64,000 bases of DNA. Origin: Mangrovimonas xylaniphaga. GTDB taxonomy: Bacteria; Bacteroidota; Bacteroidia; Flavobacteriales; Flavobacteriaceae. Position numbers and translations under genes: made by a program. Positions 1-8,769 of the stretch are shown piece after piece. The stretch covers positions 1,612,001 to 1,676,000 of the forward strand of contig NZ_LBIP01000013.1 of the NCBI RefSeq assembly GCF_001280435.1, written 5' to 3'. The notes beneath the pieces were generated by a model. That model ran no database searches and was not told where the DNA came from. It saw only the letters and a list, made by a program, of their open reading frames with translations. The number at the start of each line of letters is the position of its first letter. The first letter of the stretch is position 1.

Positions 1-249
1 CTTTGGGAGCGCCTTTCTGATCAAGAAAAGGAGTGGTTGCAGGAAGCTGTGGACAAATCGGTGGTATACCAACGTGAATTGTGGGCGGAAGCGGAAGCGG
101 AAGCCTTGAGAGAGGTTCAAAAGGCAGGTGTGGAAATCATCAGACCTGACAAAACACTCTTTTCAGATAAGGTGCAAGGCATTTACGAGCAATACAAAAG
201 CAATCCTGAAATGTATCGTTTAATCCAACAAATTAAGGAAACCGAATAA
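1..249 (+). CDS. dctP: TRAP transporter substrate-binding protein, DctP type (C-terminal end only)
   Basis: The reading frame is open from the first base and stops at 247-249, so only the last 82 residues of the protein are visible. They are helical and charged, ending in a segment like the C-terminus of DctP-type periplasmic receptors (a KTLFSDKVQGIYEQY stretch near the end). The next gene starts 1 bp after the stop and encodes a DctQ-type small permease, followed by DctM, which is the standard dctPQM order. The receptor would capture an organic acid in the periplasm; next to uxaBA the likely ligand is a hexuronate or small pectin product (inference). The true start is outside the window. 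Confidence 0.85.
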   Translation, partial: LWERLSDQEKEWLQEAVDKSVVYQRELWAEAEAEALREVQKAGVEIIRPDKTLFSDKVQGIYEQYKSNPEMYRLIQQIKETE

Positions 250-250
250 T

Positions 251-712
251 ATGGTGCTTCGAGAAAAAATAGACAATGTGTTAAGCAAAGCGCTCATCAT
301 TATCATGAGCGTTATGGTGGTAAATGTACTGTGGCAGGTCTTTACCCGTTTTGTGGTGGGAACGCCTAGTTCCTTCACCGATGAGTTGGCCCGTTACTTA
401 ATGATTTGGTTGGGGGTTTTAGGGGCAGCTTATGTGTCTGGAAGAAATATGCACGTAGCCATTGATGTAATTCCTTCCAGAAGTAGTGGAAAGATTCAAA
501 GAAGGTTGCACTTATTGGTGTATGGCCTGATTATTCTGTTTGCTTTTGCAGCGATGGTTGTAGGCGGTATACGATTGGTGTATATCACTTTTTTGTTGGG
601 ACAATATTCCCCGGCACTGCAAATTCCGTTGGCCTTCGTGTATATGGTGATTCCCTTAAGTGGCCTACTTATCATTTATTACAAAGTTTCAGATTTTATA
701 AAGACCTTATAG
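251..712 (+). CDS. dctQ: TRAP transporter small permease (DctQ)
   Basis: This 153-residue protein has four hydrophobic segments (roughly residues 10-32, 45-65, 85-110, 128-150), the DctQ layout. A conserved-looking loop with TDELARYLMIWLGVLGAAY lies at about residues 43-61. DctQ helps DctM form the membrane part of the sodium-driven TRAP importer. It starts 1 bp after the dctP stop and ends 1 bp before dctM, so the three genes are one operon. Substrate specificity cannot be read from this subunit; the uronate role rests on its uxaB/uxaA neighbours. Confidence 0.9.
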   Translation: MVLREKIDNVLSKALIIIMSVMVVNVLWQVFTRFVVGTPSSFTDELARYLMIWLGVLGAAYVSGRNMHVAIDVIPSRSSGKIQRRLHLLVYGLIILFAFAAMVVGGIRLVYITFLLGQYSPALQIPLAFVYMVIPLSGLLIIYYKVSDFIKTL

Positions 713-713
713 C

Positions 714-2009
714 ATGGATATCATCCCAATATTAGTTTTAGTACTCAGTTTTGTGTGTTTTTTGGCCATTGGAGTACCGGTGGCTTGGAGTATTGCCATT
801 TCAGCATTATTGACCATGTTGGTGAGTATCCCTGCCATGCCTGCTTTTACGACTATTTCACAGCGTATAGGAACAGGTTTGGATAGTTTTGCCCTTTTGG
901 CAATTCCCTTTTTCGTCCTCTCGGGGCAGCTCATGAATAAGGGAGGTATTGCCCATAGGCTCATTGCCTTTGCCAAAACGTTGGTGGGGGCATTACCAGG
1001 AGGCTTGGCATTGATTAATGTTATTGGTGCCATGTTGATGGGGGCGATTGCGGGATCGGCTATGGCATCGGCTTCGGCTATGGGGAGCATCTTAGGGCCA
1101 GAAATGGAAAAGGAAGGCTATTCCAAAGAATTTGGTGCAGCGGTAAACATTACCTCTGCTACCACGGGATTGGTGATTCCACCAAGTAATGTATTGATCG
1201 TTTACTCTCTTGCCAGTGGCGGAGTGTCTATTGCAGCCTTGTTTTTGGCTGGCTATATTCCTGGAATCTTAACAGGATTGTTCTTAATGATTGTCGCCTC
1301 CTTTTGGGCTAAAAAGAAAAAATATAAGTTGGGGAAACGCAGTTCTTTAAGAGAGGTGTTTAAAACCTTTATCGTAGCGGTACCTAGTTTGTTTTTATTG
1401 GTAGTGGTTATTGGAGGAATTGTTTCTGGGATTTTCACGGCTACGGAAGCTTCGGCCATTGCGGTGCTGTACACCTTACTTCTGGGGTTCTATTACAAAG
1501 AAATTTCCTTTAAAAGCTTACCGAGCATTTTATTGGATTCTTCTGCAACCACAGCAATTGTAATGTTGCTTATCGGGACCTCCATGAGTATGTCTTGGGT
1601 GCTTTCTTATGAAAGTATTCCGCAGAACATAAGTTCGGTATTGCTTGGCATTAGCGACAACCCAATCATCATCTTATTGATCATTAACCTGCTCCTATTG
1701 TTTGTGGGAGTGTTTATGGATATGACACCAGCGGTATTGATTTTTACACCCATATTTTTACCGGTTGTAACCAAGTTGGGAATGGATCCTGTACATTTTG
1801 GAATCATCATGGTATTGAACCTTTGTGTGGGTCTTTGTACGCCTCCGGTAGGTTCGGTGCTGTTTGTTGGGGTTGGTGTGGCCAAAACCAGTATAGAAAA
1901 AGTAATTAAGCCTTTAATACCATTGTTTTTGGCAATGATTTTGGCCTTGTTCTTGGTAACCTATTTCCCGCAATTATCATTGTGGTTACCAAGCTTATTT
2001 GACCTTTAA
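714..2009 (+). CDS. dctM: TRAP transporter large permease (DctM)
   Basis: A 431-residue, very hydrophobic protein with about a dozen transmembrane segments, the normal DctM size. Typical DctM stretches are visible: the IPFFVLSGQLMNKGGIA region near residue 63 and the GAIAGSAMASASAMGSILGP region near residue 105. It is the transport channel of the dctPQM system. The spacing to dctQ is 1 bp, and uxaB begins 31 bp downstream in the same direction, so transport and catabolism are probably co-transcribed. Confidence 0.93.
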   Translation: MDIIPILVLVLSFVCFLAIGVPVAWSIAISALLTMLVSIPAMPAFTTISQRIGTGLDSFALLAIPFFVLSGQLMNKGGIAHRLIAFAKTLVGALPGGLALINVIGAMLMGAIAGSAMASASAMGSILGPEMEKEGYSKEFGAAVNITSATTGLVIPPSNVLIVYSLASGGVSIAALFLAGYIPGILTGLFLMIVASFWAKKKKYKLGKRSSLREVFKTFIVAVPSLFLLVVVIGGIVSGIFTATEASAIAVLYTLLLGFYYKEISFKSLPSILLDSSATTAIVMLLIGTSMSMSWVLSYESIPQNISSVLLGISDNPIIILLIINLLLLFVGVFMDMTPAVLIFTPIFLPVVTKLGMDPVHFGIIMVLNLCVGLCTPPVGSVLFVGVGVAKTSIEKVIKPLIPLFLAMILALFLVTYFPQLSLWLPSLFDL

Positions 2010-2040
2010 TATTTGAATTACGAACGTAGAATTTCATACA

Positions 2041-3486
2041 ATGAAAACATTAAATAGAGAAAACCTAAGCATTAACGAGCAACTGCCAATCAAGGTGGTG
2101 CAATTTGGAGAAGGAAACTTTTTAAGAGCTTTTGTGGATTATGCCATTCAGGAGCTGAACAAAAAAGCCGGTTTCAATGGAGGTGTTGCCGTAGTGCAGC
2201 CTATTGAACATGGGATGGTGAATATGCTGAATGATCAAGATGGTTTGTACACCTTGTTCATGAACGGCATCAAGAAAGGTGAGGAAATCCGTGACAAGGA
2301 ATTGGTGACCTCTATTGTAAAAGGTATTAATCCGTATATCGATTTTGATCAGTATTTGGCCTTGGCCAAGGAAGAGAGTTTGGAGTTTGTTATTTCCAAT
2401 ACTACCGAAGCCGGTATCGCCTACGATGCGAATGATACCTTAGATATGCAGCCGCAAAAGTCCTTTCCGGGAAAACTGACGGCTTTGTTGTATCACAGGT
2501 TTCAATATTTCAACGGAGATGCTGCAAAAGGCTTGACGATTATTCCATGTGAATTGATCAATTATAATTCGGATACGCTTAAAGATATCATTTTAAGATA
2601 TGTTGAGGAATGGGAATTGGGAGATGCCTTTAAGCAGTGGGTTGAAGAGCATAATAGTTTCCATAATACTTTGGTAGATAGAATCGTGCCTGGGTATCCA
2701 AAAGATGAAATTGAGAGCTATAATGCCATGTTGGACTATAGTGATAATTTGATTGTAACTGCGGAAACCTTTTTCCTTTGGGTGATTGAAGGAGGTGACG
2801 ATCTTAAGAAGAAATTACCATTCGAAAAGACTGGTTTAGATGTGAAGATTGTAGACAACATGCAGCCATACAGAACACGAAAAGTACGCATCCTGAATGG
2901 GGCGCATACTGCTTTGGTGCCGTTATCTATTCTCTATGGAAACGAAACCGTAAAGCAGTCAGTAGACGATGCCTTTACGGGAGCATTTTTGAATGCTGCG
3001 GTGTTTGAAGAAATCATTCCAACCTTGGATATGGACAAAGTAGAATTGGAGACTTTTGCCGATGAGGTGTTCGACAGATTTAGAAATCCGTTTATCAAGC
3101 ATTTGTTGTCCAGTATCGCTTTGAATTCGGTATCGAAATTCAAAGTGCGCGTATTGCCAAGCCTTTTAGAATATGTGGCGGAAAAGCAAACGTTGCCAAA
3201 ACATTTAACTTATGCTATGGCCTGTTTGATTCAATTTTACAAAGGACAATGGAAAGATATGACATTGCCAGTGAATGATAGTGAAGAAGTGGTAGCAGAG
3301 TTCAACCGAATATGGGCGTTGCCAAATCTTGATGAGGTAGCCAAGGAAACCTTGGGGAATGTTGAGTTTTGGGGAGAAGATTTAAATAAGGTAGAAGGTC
3401 TGACCGCGGCCATTACGTTAGCTTTACAGGAAATAGAGACTAAAGGTATTGAACAAGGTTTGAAGGAGTTTAAAGACAAAATTTAA
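2041..3486 (+). CDS. uxaB: Tagaturonate reductase (altronate oxidoreductase)
   Basis: The 481-residue product belongs to the mannitol dehydrogenase-like family. The N-terminus carries a nucleotide-binding signature, VVQFGEGNFLRAF at about residues 19-31, and the family motif with KVRILNGAHTALVPL at residues 281-295. UxaB reduces D-tagaturonate to D-altronate with NADH in the cytoplasm, the second step of the galacturonate isomerase pathway. It lies between the TRAP genes and uxaA (5 bp gap). Fructuronate reductase (UxuB) is a related alternative; the adjacent altronate dehydratase favours UxaB. The uronate isomerase UxaC is not in the window. Confidence 0.9.
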   Translation: MKTLNRENLSINEQLPIKVVQFGEGNFLRAFVDYAIQELNKKAGFNGGVAVVQPIEHGMVNMLNDQDGLYTLFMNGIKKGEEIRDKELVTSIVKGINPYIDFDQYLALAKEESLEFVISNTTEAGIAYDANDTLDMQPQKSFPGKLTALLYHRFQYFNGDAAKGLTIIPCELINYNSDTLKDIILRYVEEWELGDAFKQWVEEHNSFHNTLVDRIVPGYPKDEIESYNAMLDYSDNLIVTAETFFLWVIEGGDDLKKKLPFEKTGLDVKIVDNMQPYRTRKVRILNGAHTALVPLSILYGNETVKQSVDDAFTGAFLNAAVFEEIIPTLDMDKVELETFADEVFDRFRNPFIKHLLSSIALNSVSKFKVRVLPSLLEYVAEKQTLPKHLTYAMACLIQFYKGQWKDMTLPVNDSEEVVAEFNRIWALPNLDEVAKETLGNVEFWGEDLNKVEGLTAAITLALQEIETKGIEQGLKEFKDKI

Positions 3487-3491
3487 GCATT

Positions 3492-5108
3492 ATGCAAGAG
3501 AAATTAATTAAGGTCCATCCATCGGATAATGTGGCCGTAGCATTGATAGATTTGAATGCAGGTGAGGAGGTGGCCTTTGAGGGAAACACTATCAAAGTGA
3601 TTTCTAATGTAAAAGCAAAACACAAAATAGCGCTTTCCAATTTTAATACGAATGACCGTATCATTATGTATGGTGTACTGGTTGGAAAAAGTAATCAGCC
3701 TATAGCTTTGGGCGAGGTCCTTACTACCGAAAATGTAACGCACCAAAGTGAAAAAGTATATAAGAAAACGGGCGATATTGGTTGGACGGTGCCTAAAGTT
3801 GATAAATGGAAAGACAGAACATTTATGGGCTACCACAGGGAAGATGGACAAGTAGGAACCGAAAACGTATGGTTGTTTTTCCCTTTGGTATTCTGTGAAA
3901 ACAGAAATATAGAAAAGCTTAAGGAGGTTTTTGAAAAGGAACTTTTACAACAGAAAGTAAGTCAACAACAGTTGCTGTTAAGAGCTTTGGTGAATGGAGA
4001 AGAAGGTGATGAAGCCAATTTACAAAAGACGACTTCCAACCGCGTGTTTGACAATGTTGAAGTGAAATTTATTACCCATGCTGGTGGTTGTGGAGGGATT
4101 CGCCAGGATTCTGAAAGTTTGGCGAGACTGTTGGCAGGCTATGTGAACAATCCTAACGTAGCTGGTGCTACGGTGTTGAGTTTGGGCTGTCAAAATTTGC
4201 AGATTCAGATATTTAAGGATGCATTGGAAGCCATCAATCCGAATAATAAAAAGCAGGTTCAAATATTTGAACAACAGCAAATGGGGACGGTAGATGACAT
4301 GTTAACTACCATTATCAAAGAATCCTTTGCAGGCATAAAAGAAGCCAATAACATTAAAAGACAACCAGCACCACTTTCTAAATTGAAAGTTGGTTTGGAG
4401 TGTGGTGGTTCCGATGGTTTTTCAGGTATTTCTGCCAACCCAACATTGGGTTATACTTCGGATATGTTGGTAGCTTTGGGAGGCACTGCTATTCTTGCCG
4501 AATTCCCGGAATTATGTGGGGTAGAGCAGGAATTAGTAAACAGATGTGTTGAAGAAGAATCTGCCAATAAATTCCTTCAATTGATGCAAGCTTTTGAAAA
4601 GTCGGTGGTAGATGCAGGCTCAGGATTCGATATGAACCCTTCTCCTGGAAACATCAAAGATGGCTTGATTACCGATGCTATGAAATCGGCTGGAGCTGCT
4701 AAAAAAGGAGGGACTTCACCTATTGTGGATGTGTTGGATTATGGAGAATATATTCATAAAGCAGGATTGAACCTGTTGTGTACGCCAGGAAATGATGTAG
4801 AGAGTACGACAGCTTTGGTAGGTTCTGGAGCTAATTTGGTGCTGTTTACCACAGGTTTGGGAACACCTACAGGGAATCCTATCGCACCAATTGTAAAGGT
4901 GTCTTCCAATACAGAATTGGCAACGAAAATGCCGGACATCATTGATGTGGATACAGGTGCTGTAATACGTGGAGAAAAGTCCATTGCAGAAATGGCTGAT
5001 GAGATGTTGGAGTACATTGTGGCAGTAGCGAGCGGAGAGGTGAAAACCAAAGCGCAGCTGCTCAATCAAAACGATTTTATACCCTGGAAAAGAGGGGTGT
5101 CTCTATAA
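3492..5108 (+). CDS. uxaA: Altronate dehydratase
   Basis: This 538-residue protein is full length for the family. An N-terminal SAF-type domain (about residues 1-100) is followed by the large dehydratase domain, with GYHREDGQVGTENVW from about residue 113, THAGGCGGIRQD near 195 and GLECGGSDGFSGISANPTLG near 300. The cysteine and glycine-rich motifs fit an iron-dependent dehydratase. It converts D-altronate to 2-keto-3-deoxy-D-gluconate. The gene follows uxaB by 5 bp and is followed by a pectate lyase gene 24 bp downstream, so polymer cleavage and monomer catabolism share an operon. KdgK and KdgA are not in view. Confidence 0.93.
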   Translation: MQEKLIKVHPSDNVAVALIDLNAGEEVAFEGNTIKVISNVKAKHKIALSNFNTNDRIIMYGVLVGKSNQPIALGEVLTTENVTHQSEKVYKKTGDIGWTVPKVDKWKDRTFMGYHREDGQVGTENVWLFFPLVFCENRNIEKLKEVFEKELLQQKVSQQQLLLRALVNGEEGDEANLQKTTSNRVFDNVEVKFITHAGGCGGIRQDSESLARLLAGYVNNPNVAGATVLSLGCQNLQIQIFKDALEAINPNNKKQVQIFEQQQMGTVDDMLTTIIKESFAGIKEANNIKRQPAPLSKLKVGLECGGSDGFSGISANPTLGYTSDMLVALGGTAILAEFPELCGVEQELVNRCVEEESANKFLQLMQAFEKSVVDAGSGFDMNPSPGNIKDGLITDAMKSAGAAKKGGTSPIVDVLDYGEYIHKAGLNLLCTPGNDVESTTALVGSGANLVLFTTGLGTPTGNPIAPIVKVSSNTELATKMPDIIDVDTGAVIRGEKSIAEMADEMLEYIVAVASGEVKTKAQLLNQNDFIPWKRGVSL

Positions 5109-5132
5109 TAATAATTTAATTATTTGCCTGAT

Positions 5133-6602
5133 ATGAGGAAGTTTAGTTTTCAGTTACTTGTATTGTCTTTAGTTTTATTTGCGGTTGGTTGTAGTAATGA
5201 TTCTTCGGATGTTGAGGAGATTCAAGTCACTTCTATCACCATCCTTGGTGAAACGATAACAGATGGGATGGACAGTCAATTATCTGTGCAAATTGTGCCT
5301 GCAAATGCTACAGAAACTTCGGTGACTTGGTCTGTTTCAGATCCTTCGGTAGCTACGATTTCCAACAATGGTTTATTATCGGCTGTGTCTAATGGATCTG
5401 TAAATGTTACGGCTACTTCTCAAGATGGTTCGGGTGTTTTTGGAGAACGTTCATTTATCATATCAGGAGTAGGAGTTGGCCCAGTAATAGTTGTTCAGAC
5501 CAGTCAAGAAATTACCGAGGCTATTATCACTGCTTCAGCAGGAGATATTATTTATGTTAAAGGAGGTGAATATCAATTTGCATCTACCATTAATTTTAGT
5601 GCAGATGGAACTTCAGAAAATGCCATTATTTTCATGGGTGATCCAGATGACTCTGAGCGTCCACAATTCAATTTCTCTGCGATGTCTGAAAACTCAAGTA
5701 ATAGAGGGATACAACTTTCCGGAGACAATTGGCATATTAAAGGGATTGATGTGTTTGGAGCAGGGGACAACGGAATGTATATCACGGGACACTATAATCT
5801 TGTGGAATTTTGTACGTTTAGTGAGAATGCCGATTCCGGATTGCAAATTTCAGGAGGTGGAAGTAATAACACGATACTAAATTGTGATTCCTTTTACAAT
5901 GCCGATTCTTCGCTTGAAAATGCCGACGGTTTTGCATGTAAACTAACAGCTGGAACTGACAATAAATTTATTGGATGTAGAGCTTGGCAAAATTTAGATG
6001 ATGGCTGGGACGGTTATTTGCGCGATAATGATAATATTACTACCTATTATGAAAATTGTTGGGCCTTTAAAAATGGGTACTTAATGGATGGTAGTGCTGG
6101 AGTTGGCGATGGTAACGGATTTAAAACTGGCGGTAGCGATGACAAAACTTTAAAGCATCATGGCGTTTATAAAAACTGTATTGCTGCGGGAAATATTTAT
6201 GACGGTTTTGATCACAATAGTAATAGAGGAGATATAGAATTGTATAATTGTTCGGCATATAACAACGGACGTAATATCAGTTTTAGTAGTACCAATATTG
6301 CTAACTACTTATTGATTAAGAATTCATTGTCATATGAAGGGAACAATTCCGATTCATATTCGGCAACACAAACAGATATTTCCAATAATGGATGGCAGTC
6401 TGGATTAACAACAGATGCTTCAGATTTTGTGAGTTTGGATATGGATCTTTTGGCGTCTCCAAGAAATGCCGATGGCAGTTTGCCAGATATTGATTTTTTA
6501 AAACTATCATCAGGTAGTGACTTAATTGATCAAGGGGTTGATGTTGGCTTGCCGTTTTTAGGTACAGCTCCAGATATTGGAGCTTTTGAATATCAAGACT
6601 GA
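5133..6602 (+). CDS. Surface lipoprotein pectate lyase, PL9 type, with Ig-like domain
   Basis: I chose the ATG at 5133 rather than the TTG at 5124 because it puts a clean lipoprotein signal (MRKFSFQLL...LFAVGC) at the N-terminus. After it come a bacterial Ig-like (BIG2) domain (about residues 30-110) and a right-handed parallel beta-helix rich in short N/C/G repeats. A DDGWD cluster near residues 289-293 and GNGFKTGG near 327-334 match the calcium-binding aspartates and catalytic lysine region known in PL9 pectate lyases. The enzyme should cleave polygalacturonate by beta-elimination at the cell surface. It is the last gene of the TRAP-uxaBA operon and ends before a hairpin terminator. Confidence 0.82.
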   Translation: MRKFSFQLLVLSLVLFAVGCSNDSSDVEEIQVTSITILGETITDGMDSQLSVQIVPANATETSVTWSVSDPSVATISNNGLLSAVSNGSVNVTATSQDGSGVFGERSFIISGVGVGPVIVVQTSQEITEAIITASAGDIIYVKGGEYQFASTINFSADGTSENAIIFMGDPDDSERPQFNFSAMSENSSNRGIQLSGDNWHIKGIDVFGAGDNGMYITGHYNLVEFCTFSENADSGLQISGGGSNNTILNCDSFYNADSSLENADGFACKLTAGTDNKFIGCRAWQNLDDGWDGYLRDNDNITTYYENCWAFKNGYLMDGSAGVGDGNGFKTGGSDDKTLKHHGVYKNCIAAGNIYDGFDHNSNRGDIELYNCSAYNNGRNISFSSTNIANYLLIKNSLSYEGNNSDSYSATQTDISNNGWQSGLTTDASDFVSLDMDLLASPRNADGSLPDIDFLKLSSGSDLIDQGVDVGLPFLGTAPDIGAFEYQD

Positions 6603-6703
6603 TAGCTACTTTTATAAAGCTATTGGTGGATACACAATGTCTTAATATTCGGTGGGTAACTCTTTGAGCGACGGAATGTCTCTATAAACCAGTTCAACCC
6701 TAT

Positions 6704-6726
6704 GCCTTCTTATTGAAGGCTTTTTT
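6704..6726 (+). terminator. Intrinsic terminator after the PL9 lyase gene
   Basis: A 6-bp stem GCCTTC / GAAGGC with a 5-nt loop is followed by six T. It lies about 100 bp after the lyase stop and faces the right way to end the dctPQM-uxaBA-PL9 transcript. Confidence 0.7.
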
Positions 6727-7125
6727 AATTACACTTGAAGAAGAAACTTTGAATTGTATGCTTCTAGTTGTTTTATGAGGTCTTATGGTGTTAGAATTTA
6801 ATCAATTGTTTACGATATCGAATTGTTCTTTCCTTAGTTACATATACTATTTTATTTCAATTTTATTATATCCAAAATTCTCAAGCTCATTTTTAGTTTT
6901 TTAATGGTTTTAGAGACGTTGAGCCTCTTATTTCCACTGTGGTAATTGCCACATAGGTTTTGATGAAAAGAAGGCGGGAAAGGTCTTAAAATAGCCATTT
7001 CGATAGGTTTCCTTTCGGAGATGGAAAGGCTAAGTGTTTCATAAACTATATTCTATTGAAAGGTGAAATTTGTGTTGTTATATTGCTATTGAAAATAGTT
7101 GTGAAAGACGCATCGTTTATAAAGT
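6727..7125. other. Intergenic stretch with no gene seen
   Basis: About 400 bp between the two convergent operon ends. I see no credible coding frame, tRNA or promoter with a clear target. There is a short imperfect inverted repeat around CTGTGG...CCACATAG near 6937-6956, of unknown meaning. Confidence 0.5.
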
Positions 7126-7134
7126 AAAAAAAAA

Positions 7135-7167
7135 GAGGGGTGATTTTTAAATCACCCCTCTTTTTTT
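7135..7167 (-). terminator. Strong intrinsic terminator for the susCD operon (symmetrical)
   Basis: A perfect 12-bp stem GAGGGGTGATTT / AAATCACCCCTC with a 2-nt centre is flanked by A-runs on one side and T-runs on the other. It lies 25 bp beyond the stop of the minus-strand lipoprotein gene and could work in both directions between the convergent operons. Confidence 0.85.
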
Positions 7168-7191
7168 AACTAGTTGAAAGAATATAATTTC

Positions 7192-8742
7192 TTAATTATG
7201 CCAACGTGGGTCCCCAATATTATAATCTATAATAGATTGAGTGCTCACTGAGAAATCTCCGTTAACTGGATCTGCATACCCTGGGTCTACAGTGGTATAT
7301 GTAGTAGAATCATCATACCTTTTAACAGATGAATCATAGAATGTTGGCGCATTAAAATAATTGTTGTTCGCAAAAGTGATGGTTTCATCTGTTGCACTAT
7401 TGTCTGAATATCCTCTTGCTGCCGTATCTGTGATTAAATTGTTGGTAGAAGTGATATCGTTGTCAGCAAATCTCACATAAAAGATTCTTTTGTCTGAATT
7501 GGAACAGGCATATAGTGTACAATTCGCTAAGTTGATATTACAGGTCAATCCCATACCATTAGAATCTCCAGCCGCATCTACCCTAAAGAAATCTCTTGCA
7601 GGGGCACAATTGTTGAAGGTACTAGTATTTACATTAATGTTTAGTACATCGGAGTTTCTGAAATCTATAAAATCACCTCCATTGGTTAGAACATTGGTTA
7701 CAACACTATTCTCTACTGTAAATGAATTTAGTACTGCTCCTGTCACATTACCATAAATTAAGGCTTTGTCATAATCATGAATGTTACAGCCGCTGATAAG
7801 GATGCTTTCATAGCTTCCTGCTCCGTCAAAAACAAGAACTTCCTTAAGATCAATTTCAAGGTTCCCTGTTAAATCTAAATCAATTAAACTCACAGCTGAT
7901 GCTCCAGTGGATAATTTAAAACCAATTTTCAATAAGGGTTTATCAAAACTGTAAAGACCTCTAATAGTAATAGATTTGTCTAAGGTTACAGAAGCTGTCT
8001 GGGCCGTATAATCTCCAGCATCTAGCACTAAAGTTGCCCCTGGTTCGGCATCGGCAATCATTTGTAGTAAGTCATCTTCCGGAGTTACTAATAGTCCATC
8101 TCCAATATCAATTCCAGTGGTAAAAGATGTACTGCCTCGTACGGTGGTGTCATTAAATATTTGTGCAGTGTACTCAGTTTCACCTGTAAGATCAGTGATA
8201 ACAGTGATCCCAGTTGCCATTTCTTCAGAGGTGATATCGTGTACAATATCACCTGGTTGAAGTGTTATATGAGTTACTGTACTATTTGGTACCCAACGCA
8301 ACGTAGCTTCTGTTGCTAAAATATCTTCAGCTTCTTGAGGAAGAAATATCTGTTCTGTTTCTGTTTCAGCAGTAATTGTGGCGTATTTAGAATCGTCCAA
8401 ACCTCTGCTGCTAATGGCTTTTACACGAATGTAGTAAAGGGTTTCTGCTTGTAACGGCACTAATACCGGAAGTTCATCAGAGTTTACGGTTACGGATTCT
8501 GCAATTGTGCTAAAGTCTTCAGATGCACTAAACTCCGCTAGGTACGTGTCTACAGCATCATCGGTATTCCAATTAAGCTCAATATTCACTTGGTTTCTAA
8601 TGAAAGCCTCCAATTCAGTAGGCATGAATTCTCTGTCAATTTGTAATTCTTCAATTAATGGCTCTTGCTTGGTACAACTAGCAAATGAACCCAGTAGTAC
8701 CATGAGCGCGAAGAATGATTTCAATATATGTGTTGTTTTCAT
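7192..8742 (-). CDS. Lipoprotein with fibronectin III-like and parallel beta-helix domains (DUF4957/DUF5123 type), putative glycan-binding protein
   Basis: The 516-residue product starts with a lipoprotein signal (MKTTHILKSFFALMVLL, then SFASC). A fibronectin type III-like domain follows (about residues 45-130, with YYIRVKAISSRGLDD), then a second beta region, then a repeat-rich parallel beta-helix with Asn/Asp turns (about 215-510). This architecture resembles the DUF4957/DUF5123 lipoproteins that accompany SusCD in pectin loci. As the third gene of the susC-susD operon (27 bp after susD) it sits where a SusE/SusF-like surface glycan-binding protein is expected. I see no lyase catalytic signature like that of the PL9 gene, so binding rather than cleavage is the first guess. 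Confidence 0.7.
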   Translation of the reverse strand: MKTTHILKSFFALMVLLGSFASCTKQEPLIEELQIDREFMPTELEAFIRNQVNIELNWNTDDAVDTYLAEFSASEDFSTIAESVTVNSDELPVLVPLQAETLYYIRVKAISSRGLDDSKYATITAETETEQIFLPQEAEDILATEATLRWVPNSTVTHITLQPGDIVHDITSEEMATGITVITDLTGETEYTAQIFNDTTVRGSTSFTTGIDIGDGLLVTPEDDLLQMIADAEPGATLVLDAGDYTAQTASVTLDKSITIRGLYSFDKPLLKIGFKLSTGASAVSLIDLDLTGNLEIDLKEVLVFDGAGSYESILISGCNIHDYDKALIYGNVTGAVLNSFTVENSVVTNVLTNGGDFIDFRNSDVLNINVNTSTFNNCAPARDFFRVDAAGDSNGMGLTCNINLANCTLYACSNSDKRIFYVRFADNDITSTNNLITDTAARGYSDNSATDETITFANNNYFNAPTFYDSSVKRYDDSTTYTTVDPGYADPVNGDFSVSTQSIIDYNIGDPRWHN

Positions 8743-8769
8743 AGTTTATTGTTTCTTGTTAGTTGCATT

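Noticed and set aside
707-1885. Minus-strand frames within dctM
   Set aside because: They are the complement of a clearly coding membrane protein; no independent signals.
4716-5069. Two overlapping minus-strand frames over uxaA
   Set aside because: Both are shadows of uxaA; sequence lacks domain features.
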